Assembly (NCBI RefSeq): GCF_037042905.1
Contig: NC_087252.1
Span: 1,867,501 to 1,931,500 of the forward strand
Source of the DNA: Lytechinus pictus
Taxonomy: Eukaryota; Echinodermata; Echinoidea; Temnopleuroida; Toxopneustidae
DNA length: 64,000 nucleotides
Reading direction: 5' to 3'
Made by a program: the position numbers and the translations under genes. Below are positions 20,676 through 33,002 of this stretch, piece after piece. Position 1 is the first letter of the stretch; the number at the start of each line of letters is the position of its first letter. The notes beneath the pieces are model-generated. The model made no database searches, was not told where the DNA came from, and was given only the letters and a program-made list of their open reading frames with translations.

Positions 20676-23600
20676 TCATCTCTGGTTCTGGGTTGGTAAT
20701 GTGACCAACAGCACTGAAGATTTCTTGTAAAACTTTGCCTTTGCGTCAGACTCGGAGATCAGTTCTGGAAAACATAGGTGGAGATCGTACTTCCCCTCGA
20801 CAAACAGGTTGACTTCATCCTGAAAAATGAGACATAGAAAACATCTAAATTATCATGATAAAGATCAACATCACCATTATCACCATCACCACCACCGTCA
20901 TCATCACCACCATCATTAATTCTTCTGACATGGGTGAAAATCCACAATTACGATATGCATTGACAAGTGAAAAGATTACTTTTATATTAAACCCTATCTA
21001 GGTGGGGGGGGGGGGGGCCTCGGAGCCCCCCTCACCGATTCACGCAAAATTTTCTAAGCTCATTGCCAGTTTACTTTTAAGTCTTGCCAAATTTTGAAAT
21101 TTCGCGACGCCTGGGTACACGGTTCCGAAATTATGCAACATTTTGTAAGTGCATATCACACACAAAATTGCTCAAAAGGTAAAAAAAAAAAATAGCAAAA
21201 ACAACATTAGTACATGAGAAATTGATCGGATATCGTGATTTTTTCACATAAATTTGCTTTGAACACCACAACGAGTTCATATACCAAAATGAGAACATTT
21301 GGAACTTTATGTAGGGAGTTAGAGAAAAAATAATTTTGCATTATAAATATGCATAATCACTTTACAGAGATTTGCATGAAATAAACTATGATACAATTTT
21401 GTAGAATATGTCCCAGACAATGTTTGATAAGAAGACATCCTTGAAATTATAAGCATATATAAACTAGGTTCTAAAAGAAACTGATCAAACTTTACAAAGG
21501 CAATTTTTGGTGCAATCAACGGCCGAGAATTCAAGGGGGGGGGGGCACTTTGAGGCACCCCCCCTCCCCGCCATATGGTCTCCCAAAATACCCCAGCCTA
21601 GATAGGGTTAACAATCACCAAATTTAGCTATACAACAAAACTTAAGGAATGGTGTTGATAGATCTATAAAGAGGTATTCGGTCTCGGTATTGCATATAAA
21701 AATCATCAAACTGTTAGATGTATTTTCAGTGAACAGTTGACCAGTGGAGCATAACGAGTCAGTGATTTTCAATGTCATGGGCCACTGAAAGTCCTGTGAG
21801 TGGTTCAAAGCAAAATCAAAATAACTGACTAAAATTTCATAAATAAGTTTTTCTGATATGCCAATAATATGTTACCTCTGAAATGTCCAGTTCACACTGA
21901 GACACGGATTGTACACCATGAAGCTCCAATCTCAACTCAAGTCTCCTGGGACCCTTCTCATCACCCTCCTGGAGATCAAGACTGTACTCCGGCTCTGGTA
22001 GCTCCAATTTGGTGCTAGAGATCTCCTGGATCAGTCCATCTTTCCTGTCTCCACCTGGATCTTTGGTGGATCCTACAGCAAGATCCTTCAGCCTGTCCTC
22101 CAGTTCTGACTGCCCTAGGTCCTGGTTTGAAAGTTCATGGATCTTCCCCAGGAGCTTGTCCGGGCTGAGTCCTGCAAGGTTCTCTGCCAAAACCTCTTCT
22201 TCCGTCTTCTCCCGCTTCCCGAAGAACCGCTTAACCGATGTCAAAGTTGAGGTGTCTCCTTTAAACTTGAGGCCTTGGCACTCTTTGTATGACCTGGAGA
22301 GTTTAACTTTGTGTTGATTCTCCACATAGTCCATTCCGAGGTTGATCAGAAGGTCACGATCGACAGCATTTTGAAAACTCTCTTCTAGAACGTAAAGATT
22401 GAAGGCCAATCTGACCACACTGTATTTACCTGGAAATAATAAAATCAAAATACAGAAGGATTTTATCAAGTTGTTTTATAATCAAGACACCAATGGGAGA
22501 CCCAGCCTGGTTGAACACAATACTGGTACCATTTTAGGGGCTGTATTGCTTTTGCATAATGTTCAGCCCCACATAACGATTGTGTCTAATCTGGCATGAC
22601 GCACGCCTGCAAGGAACAGCTACATGTAATTGTCAATAACTTAAGTGTTTGTTCTGTTACAATTAGGCCACTGAACCTTTTCTTTTTCTCTTGGTATAAC
22701 GAATACTCAGTATTAGCCGGGGTATTAAGACATGTATGCAGCATTTAGAGAAATTGTATTATCATGAAAAAAAGGAAAATGTGAAAACTACATACATGTA
22801 TTGGAAAGTTCATTGCCCTGTGTGAATTCTCTAATTATATAATTAATTCAAATTCATTAATGGAAATCTTTCATATATTCCATTACATTTGTGTTTAGCT
22901 TGGAAGGTTATTTAGCAAACTACACAATAAATATAAGACACCATTATGTTTTCAATGCATTTGGTGATCACGAGTGCCGTGTGTAGGCCTTTTGGGCATG
23001 TCATCAAATCTAGAACTAAAATCTTGAAGATTATACTTTTTTTCTTTGTCTAACCATCAATACACGAAAGATTTTCACTGATTGCTATATAAACAAATGT
23101 CTGACCATTGCAAATAAATGAAGTATACACTGTAATTACTCTTTAGTAATTCTGCTCAGATTCATACAAAGTCAGAATGAAGCATGCAACAAATTATCCA
23201 TTTTATTATTTTCGAGGTTTACTTTTCTTTTCACAACTTTTTACTGGCTAAACCTGTTACATTGGTGAAGCTTCAACATTGCGATGAATGGGTATTTCCC
23301 AGGGCTCTATTGTTTGAATTTCCGGCGGATTTTTTTTTAGCATTTCATGCCGTCATGTATCTTTTCCTCTGATATGAAGGAGGTGTGATTTCCACAAAAG
23401 GTATTTAAAGTGGAATCAAACCCAAATGAAAACTTGCTTTTAGAGGAAAAAGGAAAATCAGACAAGTTGATAGGTGAAAGTTTGAACAATATCGGACAAA
23501 CAATAAGAAAGTTGTGAATATTGGTAATCACTATACCTATGGAGATTTCAAATTGGCAACAAATGTGATGACAAAGTGAGGTAAGGCAAGGACTACTCTT

Positions 23601-26600
23601 CCATGTACTCCAATACATAAAATGACTAAAATTTCATTTTTTTCCCCAAATGTTTTACTTCAAATGATATTTTTCTTTCATGAGGACATAAAACAATACA
23701 CTACCTAGGCTATACTTAGATTACACCCCCAGGGGAATGGGTACTTGGGAGAAAACCACAAATCACTGATAATAAAGTACATGGCCTATGGGAAAGTTGT
23801 CCTTGCCTCTTGTCATAATTTACTTACTCAGTTGCCAATTTGAAATCTGCATAAAGATATCAATTTTAAAACGATTTCTTTCAAACTTTCACCATTCTGT
23901 TTTATTTATTTCTCTCCTTTCAAACACAACATATTATGACCAGGGCTGGATTCTCCTTTAAAATATTCTTACCAGAAGCATCTTTGCTCTCTTCAAGAGG
24001 TCCTGTCGCCACTGCAATGGGGTCAGAATCAGAAGTGGGTTTAGGGATCTTCTTCCAGCTACACAAGTTGAGATACAACACAGCCTTTGATGGGGTCTGA
24101 ATGAAATTAGAAAAATCAATGATGAATTCATATATATGGGAGGTTTTAGGGTTAGGGTTGGGGTTTTTAAAGGAGAATCCAGCCTTGGCCATAAAATGCT
24201 GTGTGGGGAAAGAGAAAAATAAATGAAACAGAATGGTGAAACTTTGAAAGAAATCGGACAAGCAATACAAAAGTTATAGCTGCTTTAAAATTGAGATCAC
24301 TAATACTATGTAGATTTCAAATTGGCAACTGGGTAAGTAAATTATGACAAGGGGCAAGGACAACTTTCCCATAGGCCATGTACTTTATTATCAGGGATTT
24401 GTGGTTTTCTCCTAAATACCCATTCCTCTGGGGCAGTAATCCAAATATAACCCGTGTAGTATATTGTTTTATGTCCTCATGAAAGAAAAATATAATTTGA
24501 AACTAGATTTTAATTCGTCATGCGGACGAATTAGGTGGTCTGTCCTTATTCTCGCCATCATGATCACCATTACCATGTTCCAGCAGATCAATATGATCTT
24601 CATGATGACAACGGAATGTTCATTATGGATGGAATACTTGTGAAAGACGGGAGATGATAAAGCACTGTGAAAATGGTCTCTTTGATATATGACAATACAT
24701 GTGTCTGTTTTATCTTGCTAAATTTTAACTTTTATACCTTTTAATTATCATAAAGGATCATGTACGAGGTGGTAAAAAAGAAAAAAAAAATGAAAAAAAA
24801 ATCATCTTGTTTACCCCAGGACAGGAACCTGCGCCCCCGAGAATGCAAGTCAAGTGCGTTATCCATTGAGCCACGACATTCCCCATAGAGATTACACGTA
24901 AGCAAATTTGAGAATTGCAAATCCAAATTTGCAAGCGAAAAACGGGCATGATACCGGCATCTGATAAAAAAATGGAGGGCACACTTCCAAAAGCTTAGAA
25001 TCTCAGCTACAACAATTTAAAAGCTCAGAGACAACTGACAAGAAAAAGTGGAGATATAGCTCACGAAATAGAGGAATGTAGAATCTAGTTTTGAGAAAAA
25101 GTCATGTCCCATAGAGATTACACGCAAAATGAGGAAAAATGACATGCCTCTTTTGATCGCTATTTTACGCCATGATGCGTTTTTCAAAATGAAAATTCAT
25201 GCTAACTGAGGAGAATGAGTACATTCTAAACTACAACATATCGAAATCTGGGCGAAAATTGACCAATATTTACGGAGTTAAAGCCTAATTTGCATAATTA
25301 TTATGACGTCATAACAAGGAAAATGGATATTTTAACTTCCGACGCCATTATGATGACGTCATGATCAAATTGAGGGACAATGGTGACATGAAATCAAATC
25401 TACAACTCATACTCTATCGATATATGAAAAAAAAATGGGGGTCAACGCACTATTTAAAGAGCTACAGTGAATTTTTAATAGGCATGTTTTTGCCCATATA
25501 TGGCCTATAGTAAGAGCTCGCGCGCACACGTGCTGCAAACTTTAACGGGTGTTAATTTCGTTATTAATGGTCGTAGAAGGTTGATGAAGGTATCAAATTG
25601 CTCAGAATTATATTATCAATGCAATGATATAAAAAAAACGGCGTTTTTGCGTTGCGTTGAAGGCGTTACGCGCAGAAACGCGCGCGCATACGTGTGCGTG
25701 CGCAAATTTTTGAAATGCTTAAAATGACCTGAAACGTACTCTACTTTGGTCAAAAAGTGATTTTGAGCAATTTGAAATTTTGACGAGCGCGTACGCGCGC
25801 GTCGTGACCACCAGGTGACCTTTGATGACATGAACTGTTGACCCTTGACCTGAAGTATATGTGATATGAATATGAATGACCTTTGATGACGCATCATGAA
25901 GATATGATTGATCATGTGATTTCACAAAATGGCGCCTGGATGACGTCACGATGACCTGATGAACTTGAAAATGTTCCTGTCACGTTTAATGACAATGACC
26001 TATGACTGTGCCAAAATTGAAAGAAATTGACTGAACTGATCTTCAGTTATGTTCTGAACAAAAAAGAGGGAGAAATAAATAAAAATAAAGAATAATAATA
26101 ATAATAATAATAATAAAGAAAGAAAATTCTGACGAAAACAATAGGTGATCTGTCGTAGACGACAGACCACCTAATAAAACTTTTGGGAAAAATGACATTT
26201 TAGCCATAATATGTATTGGAGTACATGGAAGAGTAGTCCTTGCCTTACATCACTATGACATCCCATATGCGGCCAATTTGAAGTCTCCATGGGTATAGTG
26301 ATTACCAATATTTACAAGTTTTAAAAATTCATAACTTTCTTGTTGTTTGTCCAATATTGTTCAAACTTTCACCTATCAACTTGTCTGATTTTTCTTTTCC
26401 TTATAAAAACAAGTTTTTATTTGGGTTGGATTCCCCTTTAATCTCAGAAAGCCCCCAACAGGGCTGGAAAACATGACTATTGCATCTGAGTCTGAACCTG
26501 TAGAAGGTGCAGGGGATCTGGTTCTAGCTACAAACATTGATGTACAACCAAAACTTAGATGGGATCTATGTAGATGAAATATACGAGCAAATTCAATTAT

Positions 26601-27548
26601 TGTATATATGATGTTTATGTACTTAAAAAATGAATGATTAATAACATAATGCAAACAAATTATTGATCTGAGAATCCTTAAATTACAATATTCTACATAA
26701 ATTCTAAATATTATGATATATTATACTCTACACTAAATGTACATTGCCTTGCATGAATTCTGCCACATGAAATTATTGAATCACATTACCCTTCAACAGT
26801 AAAAAAAAAGTACTTTACATGTATATAGATGTCTGTAATTTGCTAATGAGTGTGCTTCATGTACTTGGGGAGGAAGCGAGTTCCAATAAGTGTGATGTCA
26901 GGGTGGTGAAAGCATAAAGAAATACCTTTGAAATGTCCATGTACTATTATTATTGGAACAAAAATGATGAATTGCTGAGGAAGGGGGAGGCTCCTGAAAA
27001 CAAACTAAAAATATGCAACAATACATTTATTCATTGGCCCGTATTCTGAAGTCAGGTTTAACTTAGACCATGGTCTAACTCTGTGCTAAAATTATGGGAA
27101 GCCAAAAGTCTCAAAATTGTTATTAAGTTGTATGTTTCTTATGTTTACTGTGCTCTTTCCTGATTCATCGATGGTGAAGACGATCACTCTATTTATACTT
27201 CCTAGACAATTATGAATGATTTGAGAGCCAATTGAGCTGAATTATGATATCTCTACTGTTAGTGATTTATGTAACAATTGGCTGTCCATACTTTAACCAC
27301 AACTTTAAACCTGACTTCAGAATACGGGCCATTGACTTTTAATAGAAATAAATACATACAATTATAGATGTCTTCATGCAGGCAAAGGGCTTGGGTAGAT
27401 CCATGTTTTCTTTGCCTTCTTCCATTGTTTTCTTGATGAATCTCTGGTATGCCGCAGGATCAGAATTGGCCATTTCATCAAGCATAGCCCAGACATGAGA
27501 GGCTTGCTTCAGTGTACCACCATCTTCACCTAGTCCCATATCCATCAT
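20676..27548 (-). CDS. PIH1D2: PIH1 domain-containing protein 2
   Basis: Four coding exons on the minus strand: 27548-27360, 24096-23973, 22429-21876 and 20819-20676. All have GT-AG borders and phases that join (0, 1, 0), giving 336 residues, against about 315 in human PIH1D2. The N-terminus has ASHVWAMLDEMANSDPAAY and FIKKTMEEGKEN. Exon 3 reads AVLYLNLCSWKKIPKP, the PIH1 core. The long exon ends LIQEISSTKLELPEPEYSL and LELHGVQSVSQCELDISE, and the last exon gives YDLHLCFPELI and SVLLVTLPTQNQR, a CS/p23-like domain. PIH1D2 proteins act with R2TP-type chaperones in cytoplasmic pre-assembly of ciliary dynein arms (family knowledge). An acceptor at 27579 puts the ATG in a second exon, so a 5' non-coding exon lies further out. 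Two further in-frame ATGs follow the first one closely. The gene looks intact despite four repeat insertions in its introns. Confidence 0.92.
20991..21607. mobile_element. TTAA-flanked MITE, ACCCTATCTAGG termini
   Basis: Starts ACCCTATCTAGG and ends CCTAGATAGGG, with TTAA at 20987-20990 and 21608-21611. G and C runs lie next to both ends. It sits in the last intron of PIH1D2. A related right-end fragment lies at about 55390-55612. Non-coding. Confidence 0.7.
23409..23957. mobile_element. TTAA-flanked MITE family A, copy 1
   Basis: Termini AGTGGAATCAAACCC and GGGCTGGATTCTCCT are inverted, with TTAA on both sides (23405-23408, 23958-23961). It lies in the PIH1D2 intron downstream of exon 3, with its end 15 bp from the exon's donor. 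Family copies also occur at 3430-3672 (partial) and 24171-26437. Confidence 0.75.
24506..26174 (+). mobile_element. Helitron/Helentron-like non-autonomous insertion
   Basis: The 3' end has a stem-loop (CTGTCGTAGACGACAG) followed by ACCACCTAA, and the 5' end has a stem-loop (TTCGTCATGCGGACGAA) followed by TTAGGTGGTCTGTC, the reverse complement of the 3' end. A CTRR-type end with a hairpin just upstream is the hallmark of Helitrons; subterminal inverted repeats suit the Helentron type. The insertion site is fixed by the flanking MITE. No Rep or helicase is encoded. The body has pseudo-repeats of TGACGTCA-rich sequence and an (AAT)n tract at 26094. Confidence 0.5.
24812..24877 (-). repeat. tRNA(Arg)-like SINE head or tRNA pseudogene
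   Basis: On the minus strand the sequence begins GTCGTGGCTCAATGGATAAC (A-box like) and has GGTTCCTGTCC (B-box like) about 30 bp downstream, with an intervening TTGACTTGCATTC in anticodon-arm position. The acceptor stem does not pair, so this is not a functional tRNA. It lies within the Helitron-like insertion. Confidence 0.5.
27033..27333. mobile_element. MITE family C, GGCCCGTATTCTGAAGTCAG termini
   Basis: Left GGCCCGTATTCTGAAG and right CTTCAGAATACGGGCC are exact inverted repeats that extend with few mismatches through CAGGTTTA / TAAACCTG. It lies in PIH1D2 intron sequence, ending about 27 bp from the donor of the first coding exon. Another copy, inverted, is at 63053-63341. Confidence 0.8.
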
Positions 27549-27578
27549 AACCGTGTGCTGTTTGAACAATCTTGAAGG

Positions 27579-28182
27579 CCTGTGTTAAAAGAAAAGAAGG
27601 CAATAAAACTATATGTACAACTGTAGCACATTATTGAATTCTTATACAATCAGGGGGACATTTCACAAGAGTTGCAACCATGGCACATGTATGTACAAAC
27701 AGTAGCAGCCATTAGGACAACTACCATGCGAAAAGGGCTTAGTAACTAATCGCAATCAAGCTTTCCTTGGAAGTTACAATAATGGAAAAGCTACTATCAT
27801 TCTTTTTTAAATGGCCCGGAATATGGAACTCACTCGCAAGTGACAATCCATAGCCCCTCCTTAGGTTATTAGTGGCTATATAGTACACGTACATCTGTAC
27901 TGACCGCACTGAAACGTTGTTAGTGCTAACAATGAGCTATTAGCAGGGGCCCTGTTACAACTGGTAATATGGCAGCTATGGCTAATGTTACAACAATGCA
28001 TTGCTTAAAAATTCAAATAACTGTTTTGACTTCACAATCCGAAAGATGTGACTGAGCTAACAAGCGCTAGCCTCTGTTAGGCTAACGTTTCTTTGCAGTC
28101 GGCACAGGTCAGCACTGACTTACAGGTGCCAATGCACTCACATTAATCAACTCAACCAATCAAATATGAAGGAAAGTGGTAT
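27579..28182. other. PIH1D2 upstream region
   Basis: Contains the acceptor of the first coding exon and presumably a 5' non-coding exon and promoter of PIH1D2, which I cannot place. It ends at the hAT insertion. Confidence 0.35.
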
Positions 28183-28589
28183 CAGGGTAGGAATTAATTT
28201 TTTTTTTTTAGGGGCTACTTTTTTTTTTTAATTGGGGCTACCACTGAATATCTTGGGGCTATTTTCTAATTCATGGGGCTACTTTTTTTTATCGCATATC
28301 AGCAATTACCTTTTGACATTCCGAAACTCACTGTGACGCCTAAAAGCTCAGAACATTTTTAATTGTAATTACTGTATACATGTAAGTTTGCATTTTGGTT
28401 GAGGATTTGTTCAAATAGACTCAAAGATCACATATAATCATATATGATATTAAAGAAAGGTGTTCACCATATATGAATGTCCAGGCTTGTTTATTCTTCA
28501 GTTTTGTCTCAACTTTGATAGTGATATCAGCCCTGGGTGATATAGTGATGAGCAGTTGAATGAGTGGCTATTGAGCAACATATCCAGCT

Positions 28590-28737
28590 GAGCAGGCACA
28601 CCCAATCAAGCTGCAGTGCTGCACCAAATTAATAATTCCATGATTTCCATCAATGCTGCCCATGGTTAAACATTGGCAGTATTGATGGAAATATGAATTG
28701 GGTGCAGCACTGCAGCTTGATTGGGTGTGCTGCTGAA
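28590..28737. repeat. Hairpin repeat inside hAT element
   Basis: CACACCCAATCAAGCTGCAG at 28598 is complementary to the sequence ending at 28729, and the arms continue through TGCTGCACC and AATTCCATGATTTCCATCAA with a short loop. Non-coding. Confidence 0.7.
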
Positions 28738-29218
28738 TGTGGCTACAGAAGGACCAACAAAATTGGTTATTACAGTAATTGGAAATGGCAAGTTTACCTG
28801 GTTATTCTTTTAATCAACAAGACATCAGGACTTGAAAACATAATGCATACATGTCAGTGATAATTGCTACATCATACCCAAGCACACTTATTGTAGTTTT
28901 ACTATTTATGACTTTATGATACTGAGGGTACTGAGGAGGCATTATTTGCCAACTACACTACTGTCAAGCTGAACTCCAGTGCATTTTTCCTGAGCACAAT
29001 TCTGCACTGGCACAATTAATTTTATGTAAGAGAGTTAGCATAGAATTCATTGTGTCTAGAGTATAAGACAGACTGCATATTAAACAGAGTGAGAAGGTAA
29101 ATAAATCAAACTAAAGTTGGTTGATGACTCCAATGACTCCATTGCTACTGAGTACTGAATATTCCACTTTGTTGAAAAGGGCCAGCATTTACATGTAGCA
29201 TTGGCAGTAGCAAGAAGC

Positions 29219-29417
29219 AAATTTAGGATTGCATTCCATCACTTATTTTCTTCCCAGATCAGCACTGTTACCTTTCTCATTCTCTGTAACAGCTGGTCTG
29301 TGCCTGCTGTGATACAATTAAACAGTTACTGTATCACATACCAGCTAATACAGAGAATAAGAAAGGTGATGTCTGTTACAGAGAATGAGAAAGGTGATGG
29401 AATGCAATCCTAAATAC
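29219..29417. repeat. Foldback repeat inside hAT element
   Basis: ATTTAGGATTGCATTCCATC at 29221 pairs with GATGGAATGCAATCCTAAAT ending at 29416. Inside, CCTTTCTCATTCTCTGTAAC pairs with two right-hand copies (near 29350 and 29380). Non-coding. Confidence 0.75.
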
Positions 29418-29887
29418 TGAACTATTTCAACAAAATGGAACATTTTGATTAAAATGACATGACTAAAACTGTCAAGTGATAAGTTGATCAGCACTGTAAC
29501 ACAAATATCATTGGTAAATCTGGTAAAAGAAAACCTTGTCAGTATAAGATTTTGTAAATAGCAACTGCCAGCTGGTCTATAGTTTAATACATGAAAACTG
29601 GTGGTGAAGAACTGGTCATGAATGATGAATAGATATCACTCCAAATTTCAAAAAAAAAACTGGAAGTTAAAGACACTCCATTAAGTGCTCAAATGAGAAT
29701 GAGAAGTGAGTTGCTGTCATAAACTGTTGCCAAATAACATGAAAAATAAAACCCCAAACAATATCATGTTCTGCTGTAGTTAGAGTTCTCATCTGTTATA
29801 TAACTTGTTAGATTTGTTCCATTCTAATCTCTGCTGTTCACAATCTTCAGTCAAAGAAGTCATGCATGGATAGTTCCTGAACAGCCT

Positions 29888-32800
29888 TCACTGGCATTGA
29901 GCATTCCGCTTGCCATAAGGTTGAACATCAGGGCGTCTGTTTTGTTGGCCTCCTCTGTACCAGCATCTTACTGCATCTGCAACACTGTGCTCCTCTTCAC
30001 TTGGACCTTCTAGGACAATCATCATCAGATCTGCTAAGGTGCTTGTGGCCAGATTCACTCGCCAGTCAGTTTTCACACGGCCCATCAAGGAGAAGGCTCT
30101 CTCTACTTTAGCAGTGGCTAGAGGAATCACCTGAAGAACTTCAATGAGGTGGAAAAAGTTAGGAAAATCCTCCTTCCTCTTCCTGAAGATCATAGGCCAG
30201 AAATCCCGCCATGAAGAGGGTGTGCTGTAATGCAGAGCGACAATCTTTTTCAACCTACTCCATTCTGCTAGTGCTACATCTGTGTCACATCCTGCTGGAC
30301 CCAAAACACCCTCAAAGTGTTTCAGTAGCTGGAAAACTTCACGATCGCCATAAGATTTGAAGTCATCATGATCTATAGGCCAATTCTTTGGATCCAGGAA
30401 GGTTGCAGCAGTGAACACTTCATCTGTGACAAATGATTCAAACCTGTCCTCCAAGCACTTGATGAGAAGATCTACAAGTCTTTTGACAAACTGGCTGGTA
30501 AAGGTGTGTCTTTCCTCCTCGGAAGCTTCAAACTGGATTCCACGATACTCCCCCTTTGTACAGGCATCCAGCATAGTCTGCACCTTTGGACCCATACTCT
30601 CACCTTTTGAAATGTCCTGCAGAACTGAGAGTACTGATTGTACTTTGTCCTTGACCTCAGGCAAACAAATGTCATCACTCTGAAATGCAAGCGAGAGAGA
30701 AGAAAGCCCAGCTAGTATGTCTTCATATAGTGCCAGATGAAGCAGAAATTTCTGAGACTTTAGCTTCTTCAACATTCCCCTTGCTTTGGCAGCATCTTCA
30801 GCCTTCACATCCGATCTCTGATCACTGCCAATTTCAGTCAGATGATTGACAACTATGGGATAGTTTCTATCCAAAGCCAATATGGCACGCTTCCTATGGT
30901 CAACCCATCTTGTGCCATCCACTCTGGTTGGTCTCATCACACTTTCTTCTAGAATGTCGGCGATTTCATTCAGCTCTCGCACTCTCTTCGGTGATCTTCT
31001 GTAAAATGATGCATACGAAGCTAGAATAACATCAATCTGAAAAAAATGATAGAAACAGAAAAGTAAAGAAATATTTTAATTTGAATAGATGTGGCAGGTC
31101 TCACATACGATTCAAGTAAACAAAATATACTTATTAATTTATTGAATTTTAAAATGGATTCATCCATGCCTTTTTATGATAAATACCTTTCAAGTATTAA
31201 AATATCCTTCTCTCTGAGAGTATGTCAACCAAATTTCTCAACTGCTATTTTGCCTATTAAAAAAAAAAATGTTACAGCTACATAGTCCAATGGAATATTA
31301 AATTTGAAAATAAATAAGGGAGAATATATTTTTACCTCTTTTGTGAAGTAGGTGTCCTTGTATGCATCCTTAGCAGCTAACTCCAGCCGATGGGCCACAC
31401 AGTGCGTGCCCACTATCCAGGGCATCTCTGCCTCCAGTTGCTTGAGGACTCCTTCTTTTCTTCCAAAATTGACAGCTGCCCCATCAGCACCAAACCTGAT
31501 AAGCCATTCTCTGTAGTCTAGGACATCATTGGTGACAAACACAGTGTCGATTGACTTTCTGATATATGCTGCGTTTGCTTGTTCCAAATCACATATGCTG
31601 CCAAAAGAAAGTGAAAAAAAAACAACGATAAGATCCAATTAGACAATTTCAATTTAATCGCATGTTATTGAAATTCTAATATGGAGCCTAGCTCTGATAG
31701 AGGCAAACAGCTGACACACTTCATAAAAAAATGCCCAATTTAATTTTTAAATCTGGCTTTAAAATATAAAAGATATGTAAATCTTGCTTTCCTTACCCAA
31801 AAAATTTCATGCGTGGAATTCCAGTGTCCTGCATCATGTACTTGATGTACATAACTTCCAATTCTCTGGTTGATTTGTCTGTGCTCCCATCTACTAAGAC
31901 CGAGATGTATCGGGATGACTTGATCTCAGAAACCAAGTTCCTTCTGATGACAGCTGCTAAATATGAAGTAAAGTTGGCAGCTTGCTTGCTGTTGATGTAG
32001 GTGTTCCCCAAATCAACTCCATGCCTCTTTTCAAGACCAGCCAATGATGGGAAGTAAGCAAAAGGGAGTTCATGTTTTGCAATATGGTAGGCAATATCAA
32101 ACAGTTTTGTCACCCTTGCTTCCTGTTCACTATCCATCTTCTGAATATGCTCAACTATGGGAGCTGTCTTCTTGATGTGCCTATTTTTCCAAGCATCTGA
32201 TAAAAATGAAACACAAAAACAAGAATTAAATGAAAAAATAAAAGTGACTGGGCTCCTGATGACTCAAGTTTGTTTTGATTAAAGCAGAAGATTGAATTGA
32301 AACATGCCTACTGCGAAGTTACTAAGAATAAATATTACAACAAAATAAATAATAACAGATCTAATCTATTAAACAATAATCTTGCTCTACACAAAAAGCT
32401 AATTAGATCTACTTTTAATAATTATAAATTTCAATCCTATAGATCTATTATCCACTTAAATAATTTACTCCCCTTTAAAAGGATTATGAAACAAAATTAT
32501 TATTTTCTAAAGGTACAACCCCTATTATTTCAATTTAAAAAAAAAGACTTGGAAAATGCCAAATCATTCTTTTTCATTAACAAGAGCGCCGCTGGGGCAA
32601 GCACATAATAAACTTCATGCCTTCATGGAATATTGATCAACACTCACCGTATGCAGTCTTATGGGCTGTGGTTTCTTGGTGTCTCTCAGCACTGTATTTC
32701 TTGATGTTTTTGGTGCCCTCCGTAAAAGGGTCCTGAACAGAGCCGAACTTCTTCCGCCCGGCAGCTCCCGGTGGTGGGGGGAACGCCCTACAGGCCTTAC

Positions 32801-33002
32801 AATAAACAGTGATCCCACCAGAGTCGCCTTCAGCTTCGAGCCAATCGAGGCCCCAAGACTTTACTGTGGATTGTCTCTGTACGGTCTTTTTCTTTTTCTT
32901 TTTTGGCTTATCCTCAACAGTATCTCGATTTGGACTTGTAGAGGCTGCTGGCTCTGGCCGTTTGGCAGAGCCAGGTTGAACACGAATGAGAAACTTATCC
33001 AT
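29888..33002 (-). CDS. hAT transposase, ZNF862-like
   Basis: Four exons: 33002-32648, 32196-31797, 31597-31336 and 31036-29888. Phases 1, 2 and 0 join cleanly, giving 721 residues without a stop. The N-terminus has a basic NLS-like run (KPKKKKKK, about residue 32) and a zinc-finger-like module (CKAC, then HQETTAH near 113). The RNase H-like fold shows VLVDGSTDKS (Asp221), FGADGAAVNFG (Asp290) and CVAHRLELAA (CxxH motif, Cys318/His321), and ends in the hAT dimerisation block AKVERAFSLMG (Glu about 651) with LADLMMIVL. This is the domain order of hAT transposases of the ZNF862/DUF4371-like group. It catalyses cut-and-paste DNA transposition in the nucleus. Terminal repeats and a target duplication surround it, so it is a transposon gene, not a host-domesticated one. 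All candidate catalytic residues are present, so activity is possible. Confidence 0.88.

Larger units (their letters stand above)
24171..26437. mobile_element. TTAA-flanked MITE family A, copy 2 (split by insertion)
   Basis: Termini AGGAGAATCCAGCC and GGGTTGGATTCCCCT, with TTAA at 24167-24170 and 26438-26441. The orientation is opposite to copy 1, across PIH1D2 exon 3. About 600 bp of MITE sequence is interrupted at 24505 by the Helitron-like insertion ending at 26174; the two halves rejoin when compared with the copy at 3490-3520. Confidence 0.75.

Noticed and set aside
24812-24877. Functional tRNA(Arg) gene
   Set aside because: A- and B-box-like words are present but the acceptor stem and T-stem do not pair properly; treated as SINE/pseudogene.
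29888-33002. Domesticated ZNF862-type host gene
   Set aside because: Terminal inverted repeats and an exact 8-bp target duplication enclose it, so a transposon-encoded transposase is the simpler reading.
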